From Streptococcus oriscaviae (GTDB lineage Bacteria > Bacillota > Bacilli > Lactobacillales > Streptococcaceae): a DNA stretch of 64,000 nucleotides. Under the pieces are notes generated by a model that ran no database searches, had not been told where the DNA came from, and worked only from the letters and a program-made list of their open reading frames with translations. Of the stretch, positions 18,788 to 27,065 are shown piece by piece; position 1 is the stretch's first letter, and every line of letters starts with the position of its first letter. Position numbers and translations under genes: made by a program. Where the stretch lies: assembly GCF_018137985.1 (NCBI RefSeq), contig NZ_CP073084.1, positions 558,001 through 622,000 on the forward strand. Reading direction: 5' to 3'.

Positions 18788-19774
18788 CTAGTATGATTTT
18801 GAACCAGCAGCAATCACGCGGAAAATCATGGGGTAGGGATGTTTGCTGAACTGATTGATTGTTCCTGTTACAAAGATATCCTTCTCTGGACAATAAAAAG
18901 CAAAACTCCCTGTTATGCCACTGTGTCCACGAATCTCTCGGACCCCTGCAAAAAAGACCGACAGGATAGGGCTCACGGTTAGCTGCATCATGCCGCTGCC
19001 GTATCTGAGCGGATGAAACTGAATGGGGCGAAAGGTTGGATTGCTGATATGTGTCGGTGAAAAGAGTTCTCCACCGAAAAAGGCCCTGATAAAGCGCATC
19101 AGTTCTCTGTTGCTGGTCACAATACCACCTTGATAAAACTGGCTAGCTAAATACTGCTGGCACTTTACAATATCTTGCCCCTTATAGATTGGAGCAAGGG
19201 ATTCGTAGCCAGTCGCCCAATGAGTTTGTTGGAGGTTTAAGGGCTGGCAGACAGCATCATCTAATAATGACTCTGGGGACTTGCCAGTCACCGCTTCTGC
19301 TATTTTCCCCAAAAGCATAGCATTGACATCAGCATAGTAGGCCCTCTTTCCACCGAGGCTGGATTTGGAAGATAAAGTTGATAAGATACCAAGCGCCTCA
19401 TCCCATTCCACACGCCGATCTTCCTCCAAAATACTATCCATCAAGATTTTACCGTTAGTCTGGCGATCTGTTTCGTAATTTGGAAAGCCCGAAGTTTGAT
19501 CGATCAGATGTCTAACTGTGACCAATTCGGCATGAGGCAGACGATCTGTCAAGTCCTTGGGAAGAACTTCAGTCAATTGCGTGCTGTAGGTCAGCTTTCC
19601 TTGATCCAGCAATTGAAAGACAATGGTGTCGGTATAGAGTTTTGAAATACTGGCAATGGAAATGGGCGTATCGATGTTCAGGTCGCCTTTATTTTCCACT
19701 AGAAACTGACGATTACCTTGATAGGCCAGCAGTGTTGCATGATGGATGCTTTTATCCTTTAAAAAAGCTGTCAT
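18788..19774 (-). CDS. Serine hydrolase of the beta-lactamase/class C family
   Basis: The SxxK nucleophile is in SIASISKLYTD near residue 45 and the second motif is Y-A-D at YYADVNAML, so the family (PF00144-type esterases and DD-peptidases) is clear. The third motif appears as the HSGITGSFAF region near 295. There is no signal peptide, so a cytoplasmic esterase-like role is likely. I use the ATG at 19774, placed after TTGGAGG, not the upstream ATG that overlaps the padR stop. It is coupled to the PadR regulator, which probably controls it. Confidence 0.85.
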   Translation of the reverse strand: MTAFLKDKSIHHATLLAYQGNRQFLVENKGDLNIDTPISIASISKLYTDTIVFQLLDQGKLTYSTQLTEVLPKDLTDRLPHAELVTVRHLIDQTSGFPNYETDRQTNGKILMDSILEEDRRVEWDEALGILSTLSSKSSLGGKRAYYADVNAMLLGKIAEAVTGKSPESLLDDAVCQPLNLQQTHWATGYESLAPIYKGQDIVKCQQYLASQFYQGGIVTSNRELMRFIRAFFGGELFSPTHISNPTFRPIQFHPLRYGSGMMQLTVSPILSVFFAGVREIRGHSGITGSFAFYCPEKDIFVTGTINQFSKHPYPMIFRVIAAGSKSY

Positions 19775-19794
19775 CAGAAGAACCTCCAATCTTT

Positions 19795-20415
19795 TCATTT
19801 ATTCATTTTCAAGTGTTTTTCCTTGAAATTCTTAAACCAAGCAAGATTAAAAGTAGCAAGATCGATTCCGTACTCTAGGGTTGCAAGACTGAATTGACTA
19901 TAGTCATCCACAACCTGTACAATATCTGAAGTGTTCTTTATTTCACAAATACCATTCAGATAGACAGTGTCCTCCCTGAAATAATCTATCGCCTCTGATT
20001 TTTGAAGTTCAGGCATTAGGCTTTCTTTCATTTCTTGCAAAGTCACATAGTCTTCCTGCAAAGACGCAATCAACTTGTCAATCAGGTATATCCGCTCCTC
20101 TTGTGATACCAGCCCCATAAACAAAAATTTTCCAAGATCCATATTTTTGGTTTTGCCCATGTCGATGGGGACTTTTATCCATTGAATCAGGCTTTGACGA
20201 CCTTCCTTAGTAATGGCATAGCGTTTTTTGAACCTGCCGTTTTCAGTAACCTCATCATAAGTCACATAGCCGGATTGCAGCAGTTTTTTGAGAGCAGCTT
20301 GAATGCTTCCCAGACTGTCGCTGCACATAGATTGAAAATGTTCTCCAATGACACTCCTCAGCTCATAGGCCGTCATTCTTCTCATCATAAGAATGCCTAA
20401 AATAATGTTATTCAT
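19795..20415 (-). CDS. PadR-family transcriptional regulator
   Basis: The 206-residue protein has the PadR winged helix (ILGILMMRRMTAYELRSVI, then GSIQAALKKLLQSGYVTYDE) and a C-terminal helical dimerisation part (Vir_act_alpha_C type). It overlaps the next gene's frame and is probably co-transcribed with the serine hydrolase. Regulators of this class usually repress their own operon in response to small molecules or envelope stress. Confidence 0.92.
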   Translation of the reverse strand: MNNIILGILMMRRMTAYELRSVIGEHFQSMCSDSLGSIQAALKKLLQSGYVTYDEVTENGRFKKRYAITKEGRQSLIQWIKVPIDMGKTKNMDLGKFLFMGLVSQEERIYLIDKLIASLQEDYVTLQEMKESLMPELQKSEAIDYFREDTVYLNGICEIKNTSDIVQVVDDYSQFSLATLEYGIDLATFNLAWFKNFKEKHLKMNK

Positions 20416-20494
20416 TCTTCTTCCTCCTCTTTATATACCTAATAGTAACATAACTTTTCGATATAATCAAGCAATATAAGAAGTCACAACAAGC

Positions 20495-20521
20495 AAAAAA
20501 CATGCTGAGCGCATGTTTTTT
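20495..20521. terminator. Hairpin AAAAAACATGC/GCATGTTTTTT, copy 2
   Basis: Same 11-bp stem as at 17762, with loop TGAGC in place of TGGGC. It ends the 20553 unit on the minus strand. Confidence 0.75.
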
Positions 20522-20552
20522 GGTATTCGGCTCTCAATGGAAGTTTCAAGTA

Positions 20553-21275
20553 TCATGATAGGCCCCTAAACACCTCAACTTGAATTCGACTGCTGTCTAT
20601 TCCCTTGGCTGAAAGAAAGACTTTCAAGCCTTCCACATCATCGGGCTGTCCGGCCAGGAGGTAAGTGGCTTGAGTCCCATAATGGTCAATAGCTTGCGCT
20701 AACTGTTCTTGGCTTTGGGAAAAGCTGGCGCTAGTTTGGTAAGTCAGCAGTTCTTGGTTAGCAACCAGCTCTGCCAGTTCCCCATCAAAAACCAGCACTC
20801 CTTTATCTAGGTGACTGAGGACAAGCTCGCGCTTACCAGCCCATTCTGTGATTATGGGGCGTATAGCAGCGATGCCAACATCAGAGGAAAAGCAGACCAG
20901 CGGACTAGCATCCTCTTTCACTTTTAAGGTTGAGGACAGCCAGCTCATCTGGATTTTCTCCCCCTTATGCAAAGAAGTCAGGGCTTTCTTGAAAGCACTG
21001 CCGCTAGTGTGAGTAAGAATCAACATTTCATTCTCATCAGGCGTTGAGGCGATGGTCAGCCAGCGGCTCTCCTTGCTGTCAGGCAAGGTAAACTTGGCAT
21101 AGGAACCTGGATCCCAGACCAGATTTCCAGGTTTTGTCAGGTGAATGAGAAAAAGGTCGTCAATCAGATTCTCAATGGATTTGACCGACAAATCAAGGCT
21201 TCGGTCAAGATAGGCATAGACTCCCCAGCAGGCAAAAAGCCCCACTGCAAGAATGGATAGGATAAGGATGAGCAT
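20553..21275 (-). CDS. Ferredoxin/flavodoxin reductase-like protein with N-terminal membrane anchor
   Basis: One N-terminal membrane segment (residues 1-24) precedes a ferredoxin-NADP reductase-like fold. The FAD-binding part carries the WDPGSYAKFTLP and SRWLTIAS blocks near residues 55-75. The NAD-binding part has DVGIAAIRPII near 130 and YLLAGQPDDVEGLKVFL near 205. The substrate is unknown; membrane flavoreductases of this kind serve iron or quinone reduction. It follows the 21296 gene with 20 bases between them, and both lie behind a TetR-type operator. Confidence 0.8.
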   Translation of the reverse strand: MLILILSILAVGLFACWGVYAYLDRSLDLSVKSIENLIDDLFLIHLTKPGNLVWDPGSYAKFTLPDSKESRWLTIASTPDENEMLILTHTSGSAFKKALTSLHKGEKIQMSWLSSTLKVKEDASPLVCFSSDVGIAAIRPIITEWAGKRELVLSHLDKGVLVFDGELAELVANQELLTYQTSASFSQSQEQLAQAIDHYGTQATYLLAGQPDDVEGLKVFLSAKGIDSSRIQVEVFRGLS

Positions 21276-21295
21276 AACTGTCTCCTTTCGTCATT

Positions 21296-21643
21296 CTAGC
21301 GCCAAAACTTTAGGCTCAGCCAGAGCGCAAGCCCAAGGACTGGCACAAAGCCAATCAGCTTGATAATCAGGTCCGTATCAGGTAGGCTGTAAATATAGAG
21401 CATGGTCGCCACCACTGCCAGCCAAATTCCTACAATCTGCAGGATAGCTGGCAATCCAGTCATCATACAAAGTCCCATGGCCACTAAGAGCAAGCCTCCA
21501 GTCGCAAATGTCATAAAATCAGGGCTCATCAAATGAACAGGATGTAAGTTCATGCCCCAAATCACCACCAATATTCCTGTAACTGCAAGCGCCATTCCGG
21601 CAATCGTAAATCCACTCATGTGATTTCCTTTCTGTGTGTTCAT
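21296..21643 (-). CDS. Small four-helix membrane protein, unknown function
   Basis: From the ATG at 21643 (after AAGGAGG) the 115-residue protein has four hydrophobic segments separated by short loops. I do not recognise the family. It is the first gene behind the operator at 21667, followed by the reductase-like gene, so it may be a membrane partner of that protein. A longer open frame starting at 21691 is not used because its start lies inside the operator. Confidence 0.65.
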   Translation of the reverse strand: MNTQKGNHMSGFTIAGMALAVTGILVVIWGMNLHPVHLMSPDFMTFATGGLLLVAMGLCMMTGLPAILQIVGIWLAVVATMLYIYSLPDTDLIIKLIGFVPVLGLALWLSLKFWR

Positions 21644-21666
21644 GATGTTCCTCCTTTTTTTGTTGG

Positions 21667-21694
21667 TGAATGAATATTGTCCAACATTCATTCA
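21667..21694. promoter_or_regulatory. TetR operator 1: TGAATGAA-N12-TTCATTCA
   Basis: A perfect 8-bp inverted repeat with a 12-base spacer lies directly upstream of the 21643 start. An identical architecture lies upstream of the tetR gene at 22321. The pair strongly suggests sites for the TetR-family regulator encoded between them. Confidence 0.75.
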
Positions 21695-21726
21695 TTTGTC
21701 CTTAAAAAATAAAGAATAAAGCTTCT

Positions 21727-22296
21727 TTATTTAAAAATTCCTTTGACAAAGTTGGTCGCCAGAGTCTCAATGGTCTGGCCAATGGCCGGAAAATCATTTT
21801 CCGTGATGCGCATATCCATGTAATAGAATAGTTGGTAAACCTGCAGGATTTCCTGGATTTTTTCTTGGGAAAAGCCTTCAGCCAGCATACGCTCTGTAAA
21901 ATGCTGGATCAAAAACTGATGAAAGGTGTTCTCCTTCTTGCCGTTTTCGGAGGCATAATAGGTACGTAGATAGCCCGAGATGGATGGGTTGTACCATTCC
22001 GACAGGATTTTATTGGGGGAAATCAGCCTCCTAGACCAGGCAAAGAGCTGCGTCACTAGGTCAACGGCTTCCCCCTGCCAATCGATCTCCTCCATCATCT
22101 TCTGGCGAGTCCGCTTGTTCTCCTCTATGTAAACATCCAGAAAAATGGCTTCCTTGGAATCATAGTAGTTATAAAAAGAACCAACGGCCACCTTGGCCTG
22201 CCGAGCAATTTCAGAAATCCCTGTTGCCTTGTAACCCTTTTGACCAAAAATATCCAGGGCTGCGGCTTTGAGAGCTGCTTTCTTATCTTCTGTCAT
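21727..22296 (-). CDS. TetR/AcrR-family transcriptional regulator
   Basis: The N-terminal helix-turn-helix (KAAALDIFGQKGYKATGISE, then VAVGSFYNYYDSKEAIFLDV) is typical. The C-terminal ligand domain shows no clear relative. The 189-residue length is normal. It is transcribed toward the 21296-20553 pair, and both its own promoter region and theirs carry the same 28-bp palindrome, so it probably represses itself and them until a ligand binds. The ligand is unknown. Confidence 0.93.
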   Translation of the reverse strand: MTEDKKAALKAAALDIFGQKGYKATGISEIARQAKVAVGSFYNYYDSKEAIFLDVYIEENKRTRQKMMEEIDWQGEAVDLVTQLFAWSRRLISPNKILSEWYNPSISGYLRTYYASENGKKENTFHQFLIQHFTERMLAEGFSQEKIQEILQVYQLFYYMDMRITENDFPAIGQTIETLATNFVKGIFK

Positions 22297-22320
22297 TGGA
22301 TTCTCTTTTCTTTTTGATGG

Positions 22321-22348
22321 TGAATGAACATAGTATTTTATTCATTCA
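22321..22348. promoter_or_regulatory. TetR operator 2: TGAATGAA-N12-TTCATTCA
   Basis: This has the same 8-bp arms and the same 12-base spacing as the site at 21667, while the spacer bases differ. It lies 25 bases upstream of the tetR start codon, fitting autoregulation. Confidence 0.75.
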
Positions 22349-22474
22349 TATTGTAGCGCTTTTGAAATCCGATGTCAAGTATTTTCTCAAAATTAGATTT
22401 CTCCCTCCATTTGTCCTTAGTCCGCAAGTTTGTGGTATACTAGCATGTAATGTTTTGAAAGAAAGAGGTGTCCT

Positions 22475-23035
22475 ATGTTTACAAAGAAAAATATCCTGAT
22501 TCATCTGTTTTTCCTGACCATTTCCGCTGGTTTACACCACTACAATTTAAGGCAACCTGATTTGATGTGGAATATGTTTTTGGCTTTAGTAGCACTCGAT
22601 TTCGCCATTTTGTCAAAGGCAAACAAGGGCTGGGCCATCAAAATTTTGTCGGCCCTTCTCTGGCTCTTCTTTTATCCTAATACCTTTTACATGGTGACGG
22701 ACATTGTCCATATGCACTTTACCAGTACCGTTCTCTGGGAGCGGGAAAGCATGATTCTCTTTATGCTGTATGTGCCTAGCATCTTCTTTGGGGTCATGGC
22801 GGGTGTGGAGAGTCTGCGTCAGATTTTCGCCAGTTTTGAGGTCAAATTCTACTGGCTAAGACTGGTCTTGATAGCTGGCCTGTCTTTCATCTCCAGTTTT
22901 GCCATCCATATCGGCCGCTATGCACGACTCAATTCTTGGGACATCTTCACCAGACCCATGGTCGTCGTCCAAGAAATGCTGGCCGTCATCTCCTGGGCAG
23001 CCCTGCCCTTTATCCTCGGCTTTACCTTTATCTAG
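22475..23035 (+). CDS. DUF1361 membrane protein, probably shortened at the C-terminus
   Basis: The 186-residue protein has six to seven membrane segments and the family's WLFFYPNTFYMVTDIVH block near residue 68 and HIGRYARLNSWD near 147. The frame ends at TAG (23033-23035) but remains open afterwards as IMVLVFAEEE to TGA at 23068. A CAG to TAG change would remove about 11 residues, including part of the last membrane segment. The function of the family is unknown. It has a good AAAGAGG site and its own terminator. Confidence 0.8.
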   Translation: MFTKKNILIHLFFLTISAGLHHYNLRQPDLMWNMFLALVALDFAILSKANKGWAIKILSALLWLFFYPNTFYMVTDIVHMHFTSTVLWERESMILFMLYVPSIFFGVMAGVESLRQIFASFEVKFYWLRLVLIAGLSFISSFAIHIGRYARLNSWDIFTRPMVVVQEMLAVISWAALPFILGFTFI

Positions 23036-23072
23036 ATCATGGTCTTGGTCTTTGCGGAGGAGGAATGAAAAT

Positions 23073-23104
23073 AAGGAAACAGTTTGCGGCTGTTTCCTTT
23101 TTTT
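23073..23104 (+). terminator. Terminator of the DUF1361 gene
   Basis: GGAAACAG pairs with CTGTTTCC around a 7-base loop, followed by seven T. Confidence 0.85.
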
Positions 23105-23105
23105 C

Positions 23106-23861
23106 TTATTCTATATAGAGCTGTTCAAGCACATCTTCTAAGTCAGCAATCAAGTCTTGATGAAAGTCTAAATAATAGGTTTTCTGGTCAGAATCTGGTA
23201 GTTTTTCAATGTCAGCTATAATGTCTCGATAGCGCTGAAGAATTTTCTTACCAGCATCTTTATCTATTTCATCAATTTGCCCATGACCTGCCGCAATGTC
23301 ATCCAAATCGTCATAGGTTGACAGCATGGTTTCTGTCCACTCACGCTTGTCCTTGTTGAGTGTGACGATTTTATCCGTTAGCCATTCCTCATAGCGAGCT
23401 TCTTCAGTTATTACATCCCTTTGAAGCGGTTGGCTAGAATTGACTTGTACTACTTCTCTGCTTGGACTGAGGTAATTTCGATAGAACCACATGACAAATA
23501 GGACAGCGATAAGGATATTAACTGGGAAGACAAAACTGAGTGTAAACAGCAAGGTAAGCCATAAAATCAGCTTCACATTCCTTACCCCTTTTTCTGCTCG
23601 TCTGTTCTTCTCTTCCCAATCATCCAGTATAGACTGGGCTTGAGCAGTATATTCTTCAACCAACTTCGCTAGTCGTAGCTTTTTCTCTGGGTCATCTTCC
23701 AGCTCCATAGCCAAATAGGCTTGATTCATGCGGGCTCTGGCTGCTTCGTAAGCTTGGACCGTCCCCAAATACTCCGCATTGCTATTCATCTGATGAAGGA
23801 TACGATTTGTTTCCCCTTTAATAAAAGTCCGATCGCTTGGTTTTAAACGACGATAAGCCAT
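23106..23861 (-). CDS. Unknown coiled-coil protein with a central membrane hairpin
   Basis: The 251-residue protein has a charged N-terminal helical region (residues 1-90, coiled-coil-like), two closely spaced membrane segments (about 95-130) and an acidic C-terminal helical region. Both ends would face the cytoplasm. I do not recognise the family. It begins after AGGGAGGG and lies 102 bases downstream of the Res gene on the same strand, so it could be an accessory gene of the defence island, but nothing in it shows this. Confidence 0.6.
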   Translation of the reverse strand: MAYRRLKPSDRTFIKGETNRILHQMNSNAEYLGTVQAYEAARARMNQAYLAMELEDDPEKKLRLAKLVEEYTAQAQSILDDWEEKNRRAEKGVRNVKLILWLTLLFTLSFVFPVNILIAVLFVMWFYRNYLSPSREVVQVNSSQPLQRDVITEEARYEEWLTDKIVTLNKDKREWTETMLSTYDDLDDIAAGHGQIDEIDKDAGKKILQRYRDIIADIEKLPDSDQKTYYLDFHQDLIADLEDVLEQLYIE

Positions 23862-23963
23862 AGGCTCCCTCCCTGTTTATCCACAATATACTACCATTTT
23901 ACGATAGGTTGCTGTTTTGAGCAATGGTGATTGACAGCTGAATTGCTAACTCGTTGAGATGAC

Positions 23964-26900
23964 TTATCCCTTCACAATTTCAAGGAGTTTTTCATAGGAA
24001 TCAACCACATCATATATGTGATCATCTGCTATCAAGCCATTATTCCTTAAAGCTCTAAAGTGGGCTTTGGCACACTCAATCTTGGCCAATTCAGCTCCCT
24101 TCAACTGCAATGTTGACATAGAACCCTTGGTCTCCGCTACAAAATAGACATGTTTGACGGTTCCTTCACGAAAAGCAATAGCCCAGTCAGGATTGTAGTC
24201 TCCTAGAGGTGTGGAAATCTTAAATTTGCTTGGCAACTTAGTATAGACCATAACCTCTTCGAATTGATCCAACTCTTCTTTGAACTTCTGTTCCGTATCC
24301 GAATCAACCTTCACATAGTTATACACCCCTTTTTGCGATTCTAATAAGCGTTTGTCCGATAGCTTCCCGCTTTCTGGATTGTCTGTAAAAACAGAAGTGT
24401 CAAAGGTTTCTTCCAGAATATTATAGCGGATATGCTCAATCACCTGACTCGCCTTTTGCTCATTGATGAGTCTGCTAGCTTGTTGGATAAATACCTCAGG
24501 ATTATAGGCGAACATGTCAAACTTGCTTGGTGAGATCTGTTTCAGGATATTTGCAACTGTTTTGCGTTTCAACTCCGTGCGACTGGCGATTTCCCCCAGC
24601 AAATCATAACGTAGTTGAATAGAAGACTTGTCCAATTCAGCCTGACGCTTGCCGTCCTTATTGACCTTGAAATCCAAACCTTGTTCAGCCTTCATTTCCC
24701 TTGCCTCAGCCTCTGTAATCATATAGCTTGGCTTTTTGACAAAAAGAGCCTCATTCAATGCCTTAACAGATTTTTCAATCAACTCCTCATCGTCAAACTC
24801 GACATAATATGTGGACTTGTGATGAATGCTTTCCCACAGATGCTTAAACTCTTGGCGGTTATAGTTATCATGATTGATTTCTCTTGCAAAAACAACTTCC
24901 GAATCATTTTCACGCTCAATCTGGTAACGATTGGCATCGTAAATCGTTTCTAGAATATCTTTTACAGCCACTTCATAACCAGCCAGATTTTCAGATAATG
25001 TAAACTGATTGGTATCATTTTGTTCAAAATAATTTGAGGTCAAATTCCCCTTGCTGTCAATCATGTCCTGCTTGATGAGCTGGAACTCAATTTCTTTTGC
25101 GAGTTCTTTGGTAACCGTCAGTTTTTGACCAGCTTCATTTTCCAAGACCTTATTGACAAAGAGATCTACTTCCACCTTACTTGGTCGGTCAGCCAAGATC
25201 TCCTTGAGTTCTCTTTGCAAGTTCTTAGCAAAGTCTTCATAACTTTCATTGGCAATGACGGTCAGTTTGTTAATGTTATGAACATCAGCTCCTAACAGTT
25301 CCTCATCCTGACGGACACCTTTTTGGTCAACAGCAAGACGCATCCCACGACCAATCTTTTGCCGTTTTTCTGTCTCCGTACCCGTATTTTTCAGAGTACA
25401 AATCTGGAAGACATTAGGATTGTCCCAGCCTTCTTTGAGGGCTGAGTGGGAGAAGATAAAGCGTACTGGCTCATCAAAGGACAGCAGACGCTCCTTGTCC
25501 TTCATAATCAGGTCGTAGGCATCCTTGTCGTTGGACTGGTTGTTTTTCTTCTCAGTTGCCGATTTGTAGTCCACAAACTTGACCTTGTCCGATTTTTTCA
25601 CCTTATCAACGGAGAAATAACCTGCGTGAACGGGATTGCCTTCCTGATGATTATTTAGATAGTGCCAAAAGTTGCTGCCATGGAGGTTTGGATCGGCCAA
25701 CAAGGCCTTGACCTGGGCTTCATACTCTTCTTCAAACATCTGGGCATAGGTGCCATTGTAGGCATCATTTTGCTCGTCGTAGCACTTGTACTTGGCAACT
25801 TCATCGATGAAGAAGAGGGACAAGACCTTGATACCTCGTTTATATAGGCGTTCTTCCTTTTGCAGGTGACTGGCAATGGTTTCCCGAATCTGAATACGGC
25901 GAATATCATCTTCGTTGGTTTCCCCAATTACTTCCCCAACATGGAGTTTGCGATTGGCCCCAATTTGAATAGAGTTTTCTCCCTCACGCGCATCAAAATG
26001 GCTCAAGGTCCAGCCATCCTGATAGGCTGGTAGGTTGCCTGACTCTTCATAAAGGCCAAAAGGCTCCTCAACTAGCTTGGTCACACGCTTGATGGCACCT
26101 GCCTTGGTCCGCATTTCAAACTCAATCCGAGCCTTGGGAGCTCCTGATTTTTGCGGGATAAGTTCTTGCAGGTAAAGGTAGCCTTGGGTTCCTGTGGTAG
26201 CAGTCTGCTCCACGGTCTTCACCGCAATCTTCTTAACCAACTTTTTATTATAGGCGTCCAAGGCATCCAGACGATAAATCATATCGTGCTTGTCCTTATG
26301 AGTCGCTGAATAGCGGAGGGTAAATAGGGGCTTGAAGTCCTCCAAGCGTTCTTTGGTCTTTTTCCCCTCGACCGACTGAGGCTCATCAATCATCAAAATG
26401 GGATTGGTTGCCGCGATGACATCGATAGGCTTTCTCCAGCGGAAACTTTCCTGCTCGGTATGAATCCGACGGGCATCTGCGCCAGTGGCGTTAAAGGCCT
26501 GTGAGTTGATAATCATGACCTGAATGTCCGAGGAGTTGGCAAACTTGTCCAACTCTCCCAAACGGCTCGAATCATAGATAAAGTAGCGTGGCTTCTTGCC
26601 ATACTCCATCTGAAAGTGGTCAGCCATAATCTCAAAGGACTTGAGCACGCCTTCCCGAATGGCAATGCTGGGCACCACGATGATAAACTTGAGCCAGCCA
26701 TACTGCTTGTTAAGCTCCATCAGGGTGCGGATATAGGTGTAGGTCTTGCCAGTACCTGTCTCCATCTCAATGGTTAGATTGTAAGAAGGACGACCGTTCA
26801 CCTCTTGAACAGACAAGGTTTCGGAGGGTTTCAGTCCATGGCGGAGCTGCTTTACCCGAACCTGCTGGCTGATGATGTCTTCTGATAACTGGATAGGCGC

Positions 26901-27062
26901 ATTGCGAAAACCGATAAAATTCATATCTAGTTCCGCAACTGCCCCTTGGCCCTTATCCATGTGGTAGTCAAAACCACTATGATTGCCCTGACCAGCAAAA
27001 ACATCCACAACAGAGGCCACCGCATCTAACTGAAATTGCTGCTGCTTAAATTGAAGTTTCAT
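23964..27062 (-). CDS. res: Type III restriction endonuclease subunit Res
   Basis: Res is the ATP-driven cleavage subunit that works only in complex with Mod. The SF2 helicase motifs are visible: Walker A METGTGKTYTY near residue 106, the DEPQ box in LMIDEPQSVEG near 225, RYSATHKD near 250, and the late motifs KEGWDNPNVFQICTL and QKIGRGMRLAV near 545-580. A C-terminal PD-(D/E)xK nuclease is shown by YNPDWAIAF followed by YFVAETKG near residue 975. The length of 1032 is usual. It starts three bases after the mod stop and is surely co-transcribed and probably translationally coupled with mod. Confidence 0.95.
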   Translation of the reverse strand: MKLQFKQQQFQLDAVASVVDVFAGQGNHSGFDYHMDKGQGAVAELDMNFIGFRNAPIQLSEDIISQQVRVKQLRHGLKPSETLSVQEVNGRPSYNLTIEMETGTGKTYTYIRTLMELNKQYGWLKFIIVVPSIAIREGVLKSFEIMADHFQMEYGKKPRYFIYDSSRLGELDKFANSSDIQVMIINSQAFNATGADARRIHTEQESFRWRKPIDVIAATNPILMIDEPQSVEGKKTKERLEDFKPLFTLRYSATHKDKHDMIYRLDALDAYNKKLVKKIAVKTVEQTATTGTQGYLYLQELIPQKSGAPKARIEFEMRTKAGAIKRVTKLVEEPFGLYEESGNLPAYQDGWTLSHFDAREGENSIQIGANRKLHVGEVIGETNEDDIRRIQIRETIASHLQKEERLYKRGIKVLSLFFIDEVAKYKCYDEQNDAYNGTYAQMFEEEYEAQVKALLADPNLHGSNFWHYLNNHQEGNPVHAGYFSVDKVKKSDKVKFVDYKSATEKKNNQSNDKDAYDLIMKDKERLLSFDEPVRFIFSHSALKEGWDNPNVFQICTLKNTGTETEKRQKIGRGMRLAVDQKGVRQDEELLGADVHNINKLTVIANESYEDFAKNLQRELKEILADRPSKVEVDLFVNKVLENEAGQKLTVTKELAKEIEFQLIKQDMIDSKGNLTSNYFEQNDTNQFTLSENLAGYEVAVKDILETIYDANRYQIERENDSEVVFAREINHDNYNRQEFKHLWESIHHKSTYYVEFDDEELIEKSVKALNEALFVKKPSYMITEAEAREMKAEQGLDFKVNKDGKRQAELDKSSIQLRYDLLGEIASRTELKRKTVANILKQISPSKFDMFAYNPEVFIQQASRLINEQKASQVIEHIRYNILEETFDTSVFTDNPESGKLSDKRLLESQKGVYNYVKVDSDTEQKFKEELDQFEEVMVYTKLPSKFKISTPLGDYNPDWAIAFREGTVKHVYFVAETKGSMSTLQLKGAELAKIECAKAHFRALRNNGLIADDHIYDVVDSYEKLLEIVKG

Positions 27063-27065
27063 CCC

